DNA of 64,000 bases from Pirellula sp. (GCA_013822735.1 PNKZ01000004.1:1-64000), one strand, 5' to 3'; counted from the stretch's first letter, positions 33,657-42,552 are shown. Numbers and translations: made by a program. Notes: generated by a model not told the origin, from the letters alone.

Positions 33657-35105
33657 TCACGGTCGCAGCGCCCGCAGCAATCCTTCCGCTTTGTGCCAAG
33701 TCTCTTCGTACTCCGCTTTCGGATCGCTCTGCGCAGTGATCCCGCCGCCGACCGGCGCTTGCCACCAACCGCGGCCTGCCGTAATCGTACGAATCAAGAT
33801 GCTGGAGTCCATCGTGCCGTCGAAGCCGAGATAGGCGAGGCTGCCGCAATACGGGCCGCGCGCCGTGGGCTCAAGCTCGGCAATGATCTCCATCGCCCGA
33901 ATCTTAGGCGCACCGGTAATCGAGCCGCCGGGAAAGGCCGCCGCGAGCGCGTCGATCGCGCTCACCCCGGGGCGCAACTTGCCCGACACCGCGGAGACGA
34001 GATGCTGCACGAATTCGTAACTCTCCAGCGCACACAACTGCGGCACGAAAACGCTGTCGTCAGTACAGACGCGCGAAAGATCGTTCCGCAACAGATCGAC
34101 GATCATCACGTTCTCGGCCCGGTCTTTCTCGCTCGCATAGAGATCGGCGGCCGAGTACATGTCGACTTCCGGCAACGACGTACGAAGTCGAGTTCCTTTG
34201 ATAGGCCGGGTCTCCACGACATCGTCGACCACTTGCAGAAATCGTTCGGGCGACGCCGACACGATTTGAAACTCACCCAAGTCGAAGTATCCCGCGAAAG
34301 TCGCCGGATTGCGGCGGCGCAGACGCATATAGAGATCGACGCCTTCGTCGATCGCCGGATGCAGCAACCGCTGGGCCAAGTTGACTTGGAAGATGTCCCC
34401 CGCGTACACGTACTCGACGGCCCGGCTCACCGCCGCAAGGTATCCGGCGGCGTCGAAGTTGCTCGTCAGACCCGGCATGCCGCGGACGTCGTATTGCGGC
34501 ACCAGATCGCTCGCACGGACGCTAGGCTGCTGCCTCTGCCGAACTCGGGAAGCGGTGCTGCCGTGGGTAAGCAGGCCATGGAATTCACGCATTCGCACTG
34601 CCGCCCTGCGACGGCGCGCGGCGGACTCAAGTTCGGGAAAGCCTTGCGAAATGAGCCAAGCCCGGTTGGTCTCATGATCCCACGCGAGCACGACGTCGTA
34701 GAGCCCGTAGGCGATGGGAGGAATTTGGAATTCATCAGCGCGTGGCGCGGGCAACCGTTCCGATTGTCGGCCGAGATCGTAGCCGAAGAGGGCCGCGGCT
34801 CCCCCTTGGAACGGCGGCAAGTCAGCGCGGCGCGTTGTGGGAAACGGTGCGACTGCCGCGCGCAAGCGATCGACGGCTCCGCCCTGCTCGCCGGACTCCT
34901 GCACAAACGCAAACGGATCGGCGGCCAAGAATGAAAATCTACCGAGGCGCCGTTCGCGGCGTGCACTATCAAAAAAGACGCAATGTTCACGCGTGGCGAA
35001 CCGCAAGAACGCCGCTTCGGGATCGGGCGGTGGGGACAACTCTTCGACGAGCGGCAGATCGTCGCAGGGGGCAAACGGCCCCACCGATTCGGCGGACGAC
35101 ATCAT
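33657..35105 (-). CDS. pabB: Aminodeoxychorismate synthase component I
   Basis: A 482-residue chorismate-binding enzyme. The ATG at 35105 overlaps the preceding stop as ATGA, and GGAG lies seven bases before it; the frame is open to 35189 inside the upstream gene. The motif ETRPIKGTRLR contains the PIKGT sequence with the catalytic lysine that distinguishes PabB from TrpE (PIAGT). FQVNLAQRL, DLLRNDLSRVC and PGGSITGAPKIRAMEII are further chorismate-binding signatures. With PabA it makes 4-amino-4-deoxychorismate from chorismate. No pabC (lyase) is seen in the window. Confidence 0.88.
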   Translation of the reverse strand: MMSSAESVGPFAPCDDLPLVEELSPPPDPEAAFLRFATREHCVFFDSARRERRLGRFSFLAADPFAFVQESGEQGGAVDRLRAAVAPFPTTRRADLPPFQGGAAALFGYDLGRQSERLPAPRADEFQIPPIAYGLYDVVLAWDHETNRAWLISQGFPELESAARRRRAAVRMREFHGLLTHGSTASRVRQRQQPSVRASDLVPQYDVRGMPGLTSNFDAAGYLAAVSRAVEYVYAGDIFQVNLAQRLLHPAIDEGVDLYMRLRRRNPATFAGYFDLGEFQIVSASPERFLQVVDDVVETRPIKGTRLRTSLPEVDMYSAADLYASEKDRAENVMIVDLLRNDLSRVCTDDSVFVPQLCALESYEFVQHLVSAVSGKLRPGVSAIDALAAAFPGGSITGAPKIRAMEIIAELEPTARGPYCGSLAYLGFDGTMDSSILIRTITAGRGWWQAPVGGGITAQSDPKAEYEETWHKAEGLLRALRP

Positions 35106-36517
35106 GGCGAGTCTCCGTCGCTCGAAGCTTCGGCACGGCGTCGCTTTCGCTCGCGGTGGCTCTCCTCGGCCCGGGTAAGCAATCCCCAATCGAGAGCTTG
35201 ATCCTGGCGGTAGTCTTTATCGAGCGTGAGCGCAGTCAGGGCCTTCGCCATTTCAAAGCCGAGGTAGAACGCATGCCCGGCATCGAGCTGCTTGGTTCGT
35301 TGCGACTGCAAAGCTTCAAACAGCTCGAACGGGTCGTTGCCTTGCAAATGCGTGGCTGCCGACAAAAGATGCAACTCGCCTCCTTCGGCGAAGATCCGCA
35401 CATTGTCGTCCCGAATCTGCTGCGTCAGTTGTGCCAGGGCTTCGGCTCCATACTCAAAGCGTTTGGCGTCGCGCAGCATGACGAGGCGGTCATCAACGCG
35501 TTTCGGCAAATTGTGAGTCGCGACGGCGTAATGGACAAGCCGACGGGCGACATCGCATTCTTTTACACAAGTGCGCGCCCAATTGATGACCTGCGTCGTG
35601 AGCACGCTGCGGATGCCGAGTTCTTGACAAAAACCCAACAGCAGCACGTTGATCGGCCCGCTATCGGCGTCGGTGAGTTCGGTGATGTTGCCGATGCCCA
35701 TCATGATTTCGGCATCGGGATAGCGACGGCGCGTTTCGAGGTACCGGCCCAGGCTATGTGCGAAGCCGAAGCCGATCGGTTCCAAGATCGGATCAATCCG
35801 CAGCGGAACGCCGGCCATGGCGATGCGCTCGATTGTCGAATCCAAACCGGCGAGCGTGGCCGGATCGTCGGGCACGACGACCACTTCGATGCCCCAATCG
35901 GCGGCGGCGGCACAGTTTTGCGAATTGACGCTCAGCACCAGTTCTGCCCCGGCCCGAGCCGCGGCGGCGATTTCCGTCGGGTTCATGCTGTCGATCGAAA
36001 CTCGCAAGCCGGCATCGCGCAGCATGCGCACCACTTCGCCGACGGCGGACCACTCGTAGCCCGGGTCGCAGCCCACGTCGATCAAATCGGCGCCGTCGGC
36101 GTTCATCGCCAGAGCTTGCCGAAGAATGGCGTCGTGCGACAAGCGGGGCGCATGGTTAATCTCGGCGAGAATCTCAATGTCGTACTTGCCGTATTCCTCC
36201 GCCCCCGGACGTTTGCGGCCGAAGAGCGCCGGCAAATCACGAAGGTCTTTCGGTCCGCGCTCCACCGGTTTGCCGCACGCTTCGGCAATCGGAGCGAGGT
36301 CCCCATGGCAATAGCCGGGCACGATCGCGCGGTTGGCCGACTCGATACGCGCCACGTGCTTCGCGAGCCATTGCGGCGTCATCAATGCGGCGACGGTGAT
36401 CGGCAATACATCGACGGTGTAATCGAAGCCGACTTGCTGCGCCAAGGGCTCCAGCACTTTGCGGAGCGCAAACTCCGCCAAGCGCCCTGTGACGAACTGG
36501 ATATGTTCCCGCGACAT
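35102..36517 (-). CDS. DUF6513 and dihydropteroate-synthase-like protein
   Basis: A 471-residue cytoplasmic protein. The N-terminal part (about 1-140, starting HIQFVTGRLAEFALR) matches the DUF6513 region, and the central part (about 140-330) is a pterin-binding TIM barrel related to dihydropteroate synthase: LIDVGCDPG, VSIDSMNP and IGNITELTDADSG. Such proteins occur with beta-RFAP synthase in archaeal and methylotroph methanopterin clusters and are distinct from FolP. A role in condensing the pterin with the RFA moiety is the obvious hypothesis. It follows the SDR gene by 18 bp and overlaps pabB. Confidence 0.85.
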   Translation of the reverse strand: MSREHIQFVTGRLAEFALRKVLEPLAQQVGFDYTVDVLPITVAALMTPQWLAKHVARIESANRAIVPGYCHGDLAPIAEACGKPVERGPKDLRDLPALFGRKRPGAEEYGKYDIEILAEINHAPRLSHDAILRQALAMNADGADLIDVGCDPGYEWSAVGEVVRMLRDAGLRVSIDSMNPTEIAAAARAGAELVLSVNSQNCAAAADWGIEVVVVPDDPATLAGLDSTIERIAMAGVPLRIDPILEPIGFGFAHSLGRYLETRRRYPDAEIMMGIGNITELTDADSGPINVLLLGFCQELGIRSVLTTQVINWARTCVKECDVARRLVHYAVATHNLPKRVDDRLVMLRDAKRFEYGAEALAQLTQQIRDDNVRIFAEGGELHLLSAATHLQGNDPFELFEALQSQRTKQLDAGHAFYLGFEMAKALTALTLDKDYRQDQALDWGLLTRAEESHRERKRRRAEASSDGDSP

Positions 36518-36535
36518 CAGACGCCCCCGCAGGAA

Positions 36536-37345
36536 TTAAGAGCGAACGTCGGTGTGCGGATACGGCTCTCCGCGCCGCAATCCACCATTCACCGGCAGGA
36601 TGTGCCCCGTGATAAAGTCGGCCGCGGGAGATGCCAAAAAGGCGACGGCGTCGGCAATGTCTTGCGGCGTCCCCCAGCGAGCGCGAAGAGATTCTCCTAC
36701 CGCGCGGCGTTGCCAGTATTCCGACGCATCGTCGCCCCATTCCGTTTTGATCCAGCCGGGTGCGACGCAATTTACGCGGACGTTCGGCGCCAGCGAGTGC
36801 GCCAGGCTGCGCGTGAAGGCCATCACGGCCCCTTTCACGGCGGCAAACATTTCGCCGCTGTCGCCCGCCATGCCCGTGGCTGCTTGGTCCCAGCCGATAT
36901 TGATAATCGAACCGCGACGTCGCTCAAGCATGCGACGGCCCGCATCGCGCGCCAAACGCATGGTCGCGGCGACGTCGACTTGCCAGAGGGCGGTGAGTTT
37001 CTCGTCGAACGACCAAGTGCGGGCCGCGCCGGTCAGCACGTCGACGCCGGCATTGTTGACCCAGACGTCGACGCCGCCAAAGCTTTCAAAGGCTTGCTCG
37101 ACGAATTGAATGCAAGCTTGCGAATCGGCCAGGTCGGCGAGCAGGATCTTAGCCTCGCCCCCGGAAGTGCGAATGGCTTCGGCCGTCGCTTCAGCCCCAG
37201 CGACGTTGCCGCGACCATGCACGACGACGGCGAATCCGGCTGCGGCCAGGGTCTTGGCGATCGCGCTGCCGATACCCCCGGACGAACCGGTAACGACGGC
37301 CGTGCGACGCGTTGGCAAGCCGGCAGTTTCGGCGGAACGAGGCAT
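36536..37345 (-). CDS. Atypical short-chain dehydrogenase/reductase
   Basis: A 269-residue SDR protein. The NAD(P)-binding loop TGSSGGIGSAI and NNAG are intact, but the catalytic YxxxK reads MFAAVK: Phe167 (codon TTT) replaces the tyrosine and Lys171 is kept. The usual active-site serine region reads INIGWDQ, with no serine. It is the first gene of the six-gene methanopterin-type operon. A reductase acting on a pterin by a non-standard mechanism, in the way that some pteridine reductases deviate, is an inference; a nucleotide-binding non-enzyme is also possible. Confidence 0.8.
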   Translation of the reverse strand: MPRSAETAGLPTRRTAVVTGSSGGIGSAIAKTLAAAGFAVVVHGRGNVAGAEATAEAIRTSGGEAKILLADLADSQACIQFVEQAFESFGGVDVWVNNAGVDVLTGAARTWSFDEKLTALWQVDVAATMRLARDAGRRMLERRRGSIINIGWDQAATGMAGDSGEMFAAVKGAVMAFTRSLAHSLAPNVRVNCVAPGWIKTEWGDDASEYWQRRAVGESLRARWGTPQDIADAVAFLASPAADFITGHILPVNGGLRRGEPYPHTDVRS

Positions 37346-37506
37346 CGTATAATGGTGCTGGAAGTACGTTAGAAATAGACGATAAGTTGGTTGTAGTTGG
37401 CACTTCGGCAATCGGCAAGCCACGGCGGTGCCGGGACGACGCAAACTCCATCAATATTGAACCGCCTCGATACCACAACCCGGATTCAACGCGAGCAGGC
37501 AACACG

Positions 37507-38652
37507 ATGGCCCAATCCTGGATGCAGCGAATGGGCGCGACGGTGTTGGCGTTTCGGGGCTACAACCTGACGAACCTCGGGAAGACGCCCGAACTGCTCG
37601 CGCATCCCGCCTACGGGCCCATTGTCGAGCGCCATCTGCAACTTGCCGGGACGATTTGTTCTGAAGCACTCGGGCGGCATATCGATCTGGTGGAAAGAGT
37701 CCGAAGCAATCGAGAAAGCACGCTGGAAACCTTCGCGGAAGACATCGGACTGATCATCTCGGTCGAGATGGCACAACTCGAATTGCTCGATCAGTTCTTC
37801 AGCACCGACTACCGCGCGGCCCGTTTCTCGATGGGGTACAGCCTGGGCGAGATTACGGCTCTCGTCGCCGGCGGGACGTTCGTGGTCGAGCAAGTCTTAC
37901 CACCGCTCGTGAAATTGGCGGGCGATTGCGCAGAACTGGCTCGCGACGCCGCGATGGGCATTCTCTTTTCGCGAGGTCCGGAAATTGATCCTGTGGCGGT
38001 GCAGCGATTGTGCATCGAGGTGAATGCCGAAGGGCGCGGCGTGATCGCCGTTTCGTCGTATCTCTCGCCGAACACCATTTTACTCATCGGTCAACGCGAC
38101 ACGCTGACGCGATTTAAAGATCGGATGCACGCAGTGCTGGGAGCGCGCGTCAATTTGCGCAAGGCCGACGGCGCCTGGCCGCCGCTCCACACGCCCTTGC
38201 TTTGGGAGAAATGCGTTCCAAATCGCGCGGGCAGCGCGATGCACCTGCTCGCCGGCGGCATCGAAGTGCCGCACCCCAACGTACTTTCGCTGGTCACCGG
38301 CAAGCAAAGTTACAACGGCTACAACGCGCGGCAAACGTTGGTCGACTGGCTTGAGCGGCCGCAACGTTTATGGGACGGCGTTTGCGAAATCCTCGGCAGC
38401 GGCGCCGAAGCGGTCCTGCATATCGGGCCCGACCCCAACCTCATTCCGGCAACGTTCAAGCGACTCAGCGAAAACGTGCTCGCGCAAACGAGCGGGCGCA
38501 GTTTCAACAGTTGGGGAAAGCAGGCCGTGTCGATGATCGCCCGCCGCGCATGGCTCGCTCCGGTGCTTTCGACACGTGTCGGGTTGCTGCGCGCGCCGTA
38601 TATTGAGCATGTCATTCTCGAAGACTGGCTGCTCAAGCAAGATGTGCAATAA
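37507..38652 (+). CDS. Divergent FabD-like acyltransferase
   Basis: A 381-residue protein with the malonyl-CoA:ACP transacylase fold. The nucleophile motif reads MGYSLGE (Ser112) in place of GHSLGE, and a likely active-site His is in PPLHTPLLWEK. The N-terminal GQG oxyanion loop of FabD is absent; the segment reads AFRGYNLTNLG. It is longer than standard FabD (about 310). It stands alone, divergent from the methanopterin operon, without other fatty acid or polyketide genes nearby. It may load an unusual acyl group; the substrate is unknown. Confidence 0.75.
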   Translation: MAQSWMQRMGATVLAFRGYNLTNLGKTPELLAHPAYGPIVERHLQLAGTICSEALGRHIDLVERVRSNRESTLETFAEDIGLIISVEMAQLELLDQFFSTDYRAARFSMGYSLGEITALVAGGTFVVEQVLPPLVKLAGDCAELARDAAMGILFSRGPEIDPVAVQRLCIEVNAEGRGVIAVSSYLSPNTILLIGQRDTLTRFKDRMHAVLGARVNLRKADGAWPPLHTPLLWEKCVPNRAGSAMHLLAGGIEVPHPNVLSLVTGKQSYNGYNARQTLVDWLERPQRLWDGVCEILGSGAEAVLHIGPDPNLIPATFKRLSENVLAQTSGRSFNSWGKQAVSMIARRAWLAPVLSTRVGLLRAPYIEHVILEDWLLKQDVQ

Positions 38653-38676
38653 AGCGAGAATCAGCCGTAACGGAGC

Positions 38677-39846
38677 CTATTTCTTCAGCGCAGCCGCCAA
38701 TGCTTGATCGAGGTCGGCCCACAGGTCGTCGAACTCTTCAAGGCCGACGGATAGGCGAATCAACCCGTCGTTGATGCCGTGTTTCTTGCGGTCGGCGGGG
38801 TCGTAACTGGCGTGCGACATGCTGGCCGGTTGTTCGATAAGCGACTCCACCGCTCCGAGGCTGACTGCGAGTTGGAAGAGTTTCGTCGATTCACAGACTC
38901 GCTTCGTCTGCGTGAAATCCCCGGCAACTTCAAACGAGAGCATGGCGCCGAAGCCGCCGACCATTTGGCGCACGGCGATCGAGTGGCCCGGGTGACTCTT
39001 CAAACCGGGATAGAACACCTTGGCGACCCGCTTGTCGCCGGCGAGCGTTTCGGCCAGCCGAAGAGCGGTGCGCGATTGCTCGCGTACGCGCAGGTCAAGG
39101 GTTTTCATTCCGCGCGAGCCGAGAAACGCCTCCAGCGGCCCCATGACCGCGCCCGTGGCATTCTGCGTGTAGTACAGACGCTTCAGCAGTTCCGGATCGC
39201 GTACGACGAGCGCGCCGCCGAGCATATCGCTATGCCCGCCGAGATACTTCGTCGCCGAGTGCATCACGACGTCGATTCCATGCTCCAAAGGTCGCGTCAG
39301 CACCGGCGTCGCAAAGGTGCTGTCGACGCCGACCAGGGCACCATGTCGATGGCCGACGTCGGCGCAGGCCTTGAGATCGGTGATCGACATCAGCGGATTG
39401 CCAGGACTTTCCAACCAGAGCAACTGCGTTTTTGGCGTGAAGGCTTGTTCGAGGGCCGCGGGGTTCGTCGTGTCGACCAGCGTGACTTCAATTCCCGACC
39501 GCGAGCAAATCTTGTGCAGCAGCCGGTAGGTACCGCCATAAATATCAGCACCGGCGAGGATATGGTCGCCGGCTTCGAGCAGCATCGTCACGCAATGGGT
39601 CGCCGCCATGCCGGAGGCAAACGCCAAAGCACCACAGCCCCCTTCGAGCGAGGCGAGCGTCGTTTCAAAGGCCTTGCGCGTCGGGTTGCCGCTGCGAGAG
39701 TAGTCGAATTCCCGCCATTCTCCGGCATGATGCTGCACGAAGGTGCTGGCCACGTGCAGCGGCGGCACCACTGCGCCGGTCGCCGGGTCGTTGGCCTGAC
39801 CGACATGGATGGCCCTGGTACGGAAACTCCAATTTTCTTCGTTCAT
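38677..39846 (-). CDS. Trans-sulfuration PLP enzyme (cystathionine gamma-synthase/lyase family)
   Basis: A 389-residue fold-type I PLP enzyme. An in-frame TTG at 39852 is less likely than the ATG at 39846. The PLP lysine is in HSATKYLGGHSD; YSRSGNPTR, GMAAT and LWLESPGNPL are family signatures. The group includes cystathionine gamma-synthase, gamma-lyase and O-acetylhomoserine sulfhydrylase, which cannot be separated with confidence here. The likely role is methionine or cysteine metabolism. Convergent with the FabD-like gene. Confidence 0.85.
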   Translation of the reverse strand: MNEENWSFRTRAIHVGQANDPATGAVVPPLHVASTFVQHHAGEWREFDYSRSGNPTRKAFETTLASLEGGCGALAFASGMAATHCVTMLLEAGDHILAGADIYGGTYRLLHKICSRSGIEVTLVDTTNPAALEQAFTPKTQLLWLESPGNPLMSITDLKACADVGHRHGALVGVDSTFATPVLTRPLEHGIDVVMHSATKYLGGHSDMLGGALVVRDPELLKRLYYTQNATGAVMGPLEAFLGSRGMKTLDLRVREQSRTALRLAETLAGDKRVAKVFYPGLKSHPGHSIAVRQMVGGFGAMLSFEVAGDFTQTKRVCESTKLFQLAVSLGAVESLIEQPASMSHASYDPADRKKHGINDGLIRLSVGLEEFDDLWADLDQALAAALKK

Positions 39847-40089
39847 CGGCAATTCGCGGCGTTGCTAAGACTTTTGTAAGGAGTTGTGCGGCGTTTCCGT
39901 TTTGTACCTGATTCGCCGCACGGTTCCAATCGCCGCTCGCCGGAGCCTTGCATTCGCCCTGCATCTTCAGAAGAACCGACTAGGTTTTTTGGCCGCGCGA
40001 CGTCAAGATGTCGGCGACTTGTACGAATACCATATTGATGTGATTCGTCGCCGAGACTATCGGCCGCGAAACAACCCGAGTCGACCAAC

Positions 40090-40785
40090 ATGCCTGACGG
40101 ACTGATTATCGTCATCGTCATCGCCTTTTTCGGGCTGTTCATCGCCTTCGGCGTGTATGCCTATAAACAGAATCAGAAGCGTCTAGCCGCCTTGCGCGAG
40201 TGGGCGGAGTCGCGGCAGTTTACGTTTGACGAGGCCCACGATTCGTCGTTCGACGAACGGTTTGCGGAGTTTGATTGCTTCCGTGAAGGGAAGAAGCGAT
40301 ACGCCTACAACATCTTCGACGGCAGCTATCGCAACTTTCCGATTACGGCCTTTGAATACCACTACGAAACCTACTCCAAGGACAAAGACGGCAAGCAGCA
40401 AACTCACCACCATTACTTTTCGTCCGTCGTGGTCGAGACCGGATTACCGCTTAAGCCGCTCTGGATTCGGCCGGAGAATATCTTCGATAAGGTCGGCGAG
40501 TTTATGGGTTTCGACGACATCGACTTCGAGTCGGCCGAATTCAGCCGGAAGTTTCACGTGTCGTCGCCCGATCGACGTTGGGCATTCGACGTTTTGCATC
40601 AGAAGGCGATGGAATTTCTGTTGGCAGCCCCGAAGTTGAGTCTTGAGCTGCAGACGCAACGTGTCCTCGTGCGCGGTAGCGGTTGCTTCGATGCCGCAGG
40701 CTATCAAGGGGCGCTCGATACCGCAGTCGGATTGATCGAAATGCTGCCCGATTCGGTTCGCCGTGAAATACACGACGGTCGATAA
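40090..40785 (+). CDS. Membrane-anchored protein of DUF3137 type (tentative)
   Basis: A 231-residue protein with one N-terminal membrane helix (about 5-25) followed by a basic segment and a soluble domain. FDEAHDSSFDERF, YAYNIFDGSYRNFPITAFEYHY and PDRRWAFDVLHQKAMEFLL resemble the DUF3137 pattern seen next to LemA genes, but the match is by eye. 44 bp before lemA, so the two are probably co-transcribed. Function unknown. Confidence 0.65.
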   Translation: MPDGLIIVIVIAFFGLFIAFGVYAYKQNQKRLAALREWAESRQFTFDEAHDSSFDERFAEFDCFREGKKRYAYNIFDGSYRNFPITAFEYHYETYSKDKDGKQQTHHHYFSSVVVETGLPLKPLWIRPENIFDKVGEFMGFDDIDFESAEFSRKFHVSSPDRRWAFDVLHQKAMEFLLAAPKLSLELQTQRVLVRGSGCFDAAGYQGALDTAVGLIEMLPDSVRREIHDGR

Positions 40786-40829
40786 CTTTCACCACTCTTT
40801 AAGCTCTCGTTTCGCAAGCCTTCACGACT

Positions 40830-41396
40830 ATGACCAGCGACGCGCTTCCTTGGATTGTGCTTGGAATTGCCCTGTTTTTGGCCCTTTGGATCGCCGTGCT
40901 CTACAACGGCTTGGTCCGGCACGTCAACTTTTGTAACGACGCCTGGTCGGATATCGACACCGAACTCAAGCGTCGCTACGACCTGGTTCCCAACCTCGTG
41001 GAAACCGTGCGCGGCTATGCTCGCCATGAAGAGCAACTCATGACAAACGTGATTGCGGCCCGCAATACGGCGGCCGCGACACATGGTTCGCCGCGTGAAC
41101 AAGCGGCCGATGAAAACGCGTTGATCGGACAGTTGCGACAGCTGGTCGCCGTGGCCGAGAGTTATCCCGACCTGAAGGCCAATCGCAATTTCCTGGCGCT
41201 GCAGACCGAACTCACCAATACGGAAGATCGCATTCAGCGTGCCCGACGTTTCTATAACGCGAACGTGCGTGACTTGAATACGCGCGTGGAAGTAATTCCT
41301 TCGAACATCATTGCCAACTTCTTCGGCTTCAAGAAGCGCGAATACTTCGAGATCGACGAAGCCAAGATGCGCGAGGCGCCGAAGGTCGACGTCTAG
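40830..41396 (+). CDS. lemA: LemA family protein
   Basis: A 188-residue protein with an N-terminal membrane helix (about 8-28). NGLVRHVNFCNDAWSDID and RRYDLVPNLVETVRGYARHE are the LemA signature, followed by a helical bundle ending NIIANFFGFKKREYFEID. LemA is a widespread bacterial membrane protein of unknown biochemical role. A strong intrinsic terminator lies 45 bp downstream. Confidence 0.9.
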   Translation: MTSDALPWIVLGIALFLALWIAVLYNGLVRHVNFCNDAWSDIDTELKRRYDLVPNLVETVRGYARHEEQLMTNVIAARNTAAATHGSPREQAADENALIGQLRQLVAVAESYPDLKANRNFLALQTELTNTEDRIQRARRFYNANVRDLNTRVEVIPSNIIANFFGFKKREYFEIDEAKMREAPKVDV

Positions 41397-41441
41397 AATC
41401 GACTGCCCGCAAGCGACCGCCCAATGCGATCGGAAAAAAGA

Positions 41442-41480
41442 AAAACGCCGCGAACCGAGGCGGGTTCGCGGCGTTTTCTG
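41442..41480 (+). terminator. Intrinsic terminator after lemA
   Basis: The arms AAAACGCCGCGAACC (41442-41456) and GGTTCGCGGCGTTTT (41463-41477) form a 15-bp perfect stem with a six-base loop and a T-run at the end. The A-run on the left makes it active in principle on both strands, serving lemA and the minus-strand HU-like gene. Confidence 0.85.
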
Positions 41481-41600
41481 TTGGCCACACGACGGCACGT
41501 CGTCTGAATGCAAACGACGGTAAGCTCGCTTGGTGAAACCTCGACACGTCGCGGCGAAAAGGGCGAACGCCGATGACGAATGAAGCTTCGCCGAACGATA

Positions 41601-41927
41601 CTACTTGACCATGTCCTTCAGCGTCTTCAGCGCCACGACGCGAACCTTGTTCGAAGCAGGCTTCGCAGGAATGTCGCGGAATTCGCCCGGCTTGAACGGG
41701 TTCGGAACGTTCTTCTGAGCGGCCTTGGCGGGCACCTTTTTACGGGTGACCTTCAACAGCCCGCCCGGAAGCTTGAAAACGCCGGCACCCTTGGTGACGT
41801 TCTTCTTGATCTCCGAAGCGAGCGCTTCGAAAACGGCGGCGACTTGCTTTTTGGTCAAGCCGGTCGCGGTCGCGAGATTGTTCAGAACTTCACTTTGCGT
41901 CGGGGCCTTCGCGGCTGACTTCGCCAT
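41601..41927 (-). CDS. HU/IHF-like DNA-binding protein
   Basis: A 108-residue basic protein. Consensus GGAGG lies about 8 bases before the ATG at 41927. The N-terminal helices (LNNLATATGLTKKQVAAVFEAL) and the beta-arm region (GVFKLPGGLLKVTRKK, then NPFKPGEFRDIPAKPASNKVRVVALKTLKDMV) match the HU/IHF fold. The Ala/Lys-rich start (MAKSAAKAPT) is a short basic extension. Probably a nucleoid-associated protein; single gene, transcribed away from the propeller operon. Confidence 0.88.
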   Translation of the reverse strand: MAKSAAKAPTQSEVLNNLATATGLTKKQVAAVFEALASEIKKNVTKGAGVFKLPGGLLKVTRKKVPAKAAQKNVPNPFKPGEFRDIPAKPASNKVRVVALKTLKDMVK

Positions 41928-42007
41928 GACTTGGTGTCCTCCTTGGAACGAAATGAATTGAGCGGAAACGTGGGTTTTGTCCGTCCGACTTTAGTAGGGA
42001 CCGGGAT

Positions 42008-42036
42008 GATTTAAGACTTACGATGAGAAAAATCAA
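42008..42036 (-). promoter_or_regulatory. Candidate promoter for the HU-like gene
   Basis: Read on the minus strand, TTGATT (42036-42031) and TAAATC (42013-42008) are 17 bases apart, about 80 bases before the start codon, in an AT-rich tract. The second box is weak (3/6). The surrounding 41928-42552 interval holds no gene; besides this box it has the promoter-like site at 42251. Confidence 0.3.
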
Positions 42037-42250
42037 TCCAAAAACCCGCGAAAAGCGACGTATTTCAAAAATAGCACACAAAAAACCCCGAGAAAGCCGG
42101 TGTGTTTCGATGCGCGACCACCTCGCGAGGCACTCGCTCCACGTTCCGCGTCTGCGTCTTCAGACAATCGTCACGCTTGGGTAGCACCGATATCTTCGGC
42201 GCGTTCGGATTGAAATTGTGCGCTCGGCGGAACTCCCGCCGCCGATTTGC

Positions 42251-42290
42251 TTGTCGCTGGATTTTCCGGGGTGTAAGATATTGAGATATC
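42251..42290 (+). promoter_or_regulatory. Candidate promoter with overlapping palindrome for the 21-kb operon
   Basis: TTGTCG (42251-42256) and TAAGAT (42274-42279) are spaced by 17 bases, each matching 4/6 positions. A small palindrome, GATAT (42277-42281) and ATATC (42286-42290), overlaps the -10 box and could be an operator. It is 263 bases before the giant propeller gene, leaving a long untranslated leader. Confidence 0.35.
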
Positions 42291-42552
42291 GGCGGTTAGG
42301 ACGATCGGACGACCTGACGTCGACGTGGTTGAGGATGTGCGGCGAACGCGACGAGCGAGCACTCAGGCAAGCTCTCCGGCAGCGCATTTTCCCCGACTAG
42401 GTTCGAATCGGCGGGAACCCCAACGCATTGGCACGCGACCAAGAAGCGGCCGAATCGACGACGCTATCACGACGATTATGGGCCGCGGCTCAAACTCGAA
42501 ATGAAACGCACCCCGTCGTTAAGTGGTCGTTGCTCAGGAGGAGAAATCTCTT

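Noticed and set aside
33657-35105. Anthranilate synthase component I (TrpE)
   Set aside because: The PIKGT motif with lysine and the neighbouring beta-RFAP synthase favour PabB; TrpE has PIAGT.
32514-37372. Two long plus-strand open frames (806 and 876 codons)
   Set aside because: Both lie antisense to the methanopterin-type operon, which has conserved motifs (PIKGT, GICLGHQ, GLGSG) and gene overlaps on the other strand.
42390-42425. Possible tRNA T-arm (GGTTCGAATC)
   Set aside because: The loop word is present but the flanking bases do not pair as a T stem and no acceptor, D or anticodon arm could be built around it.
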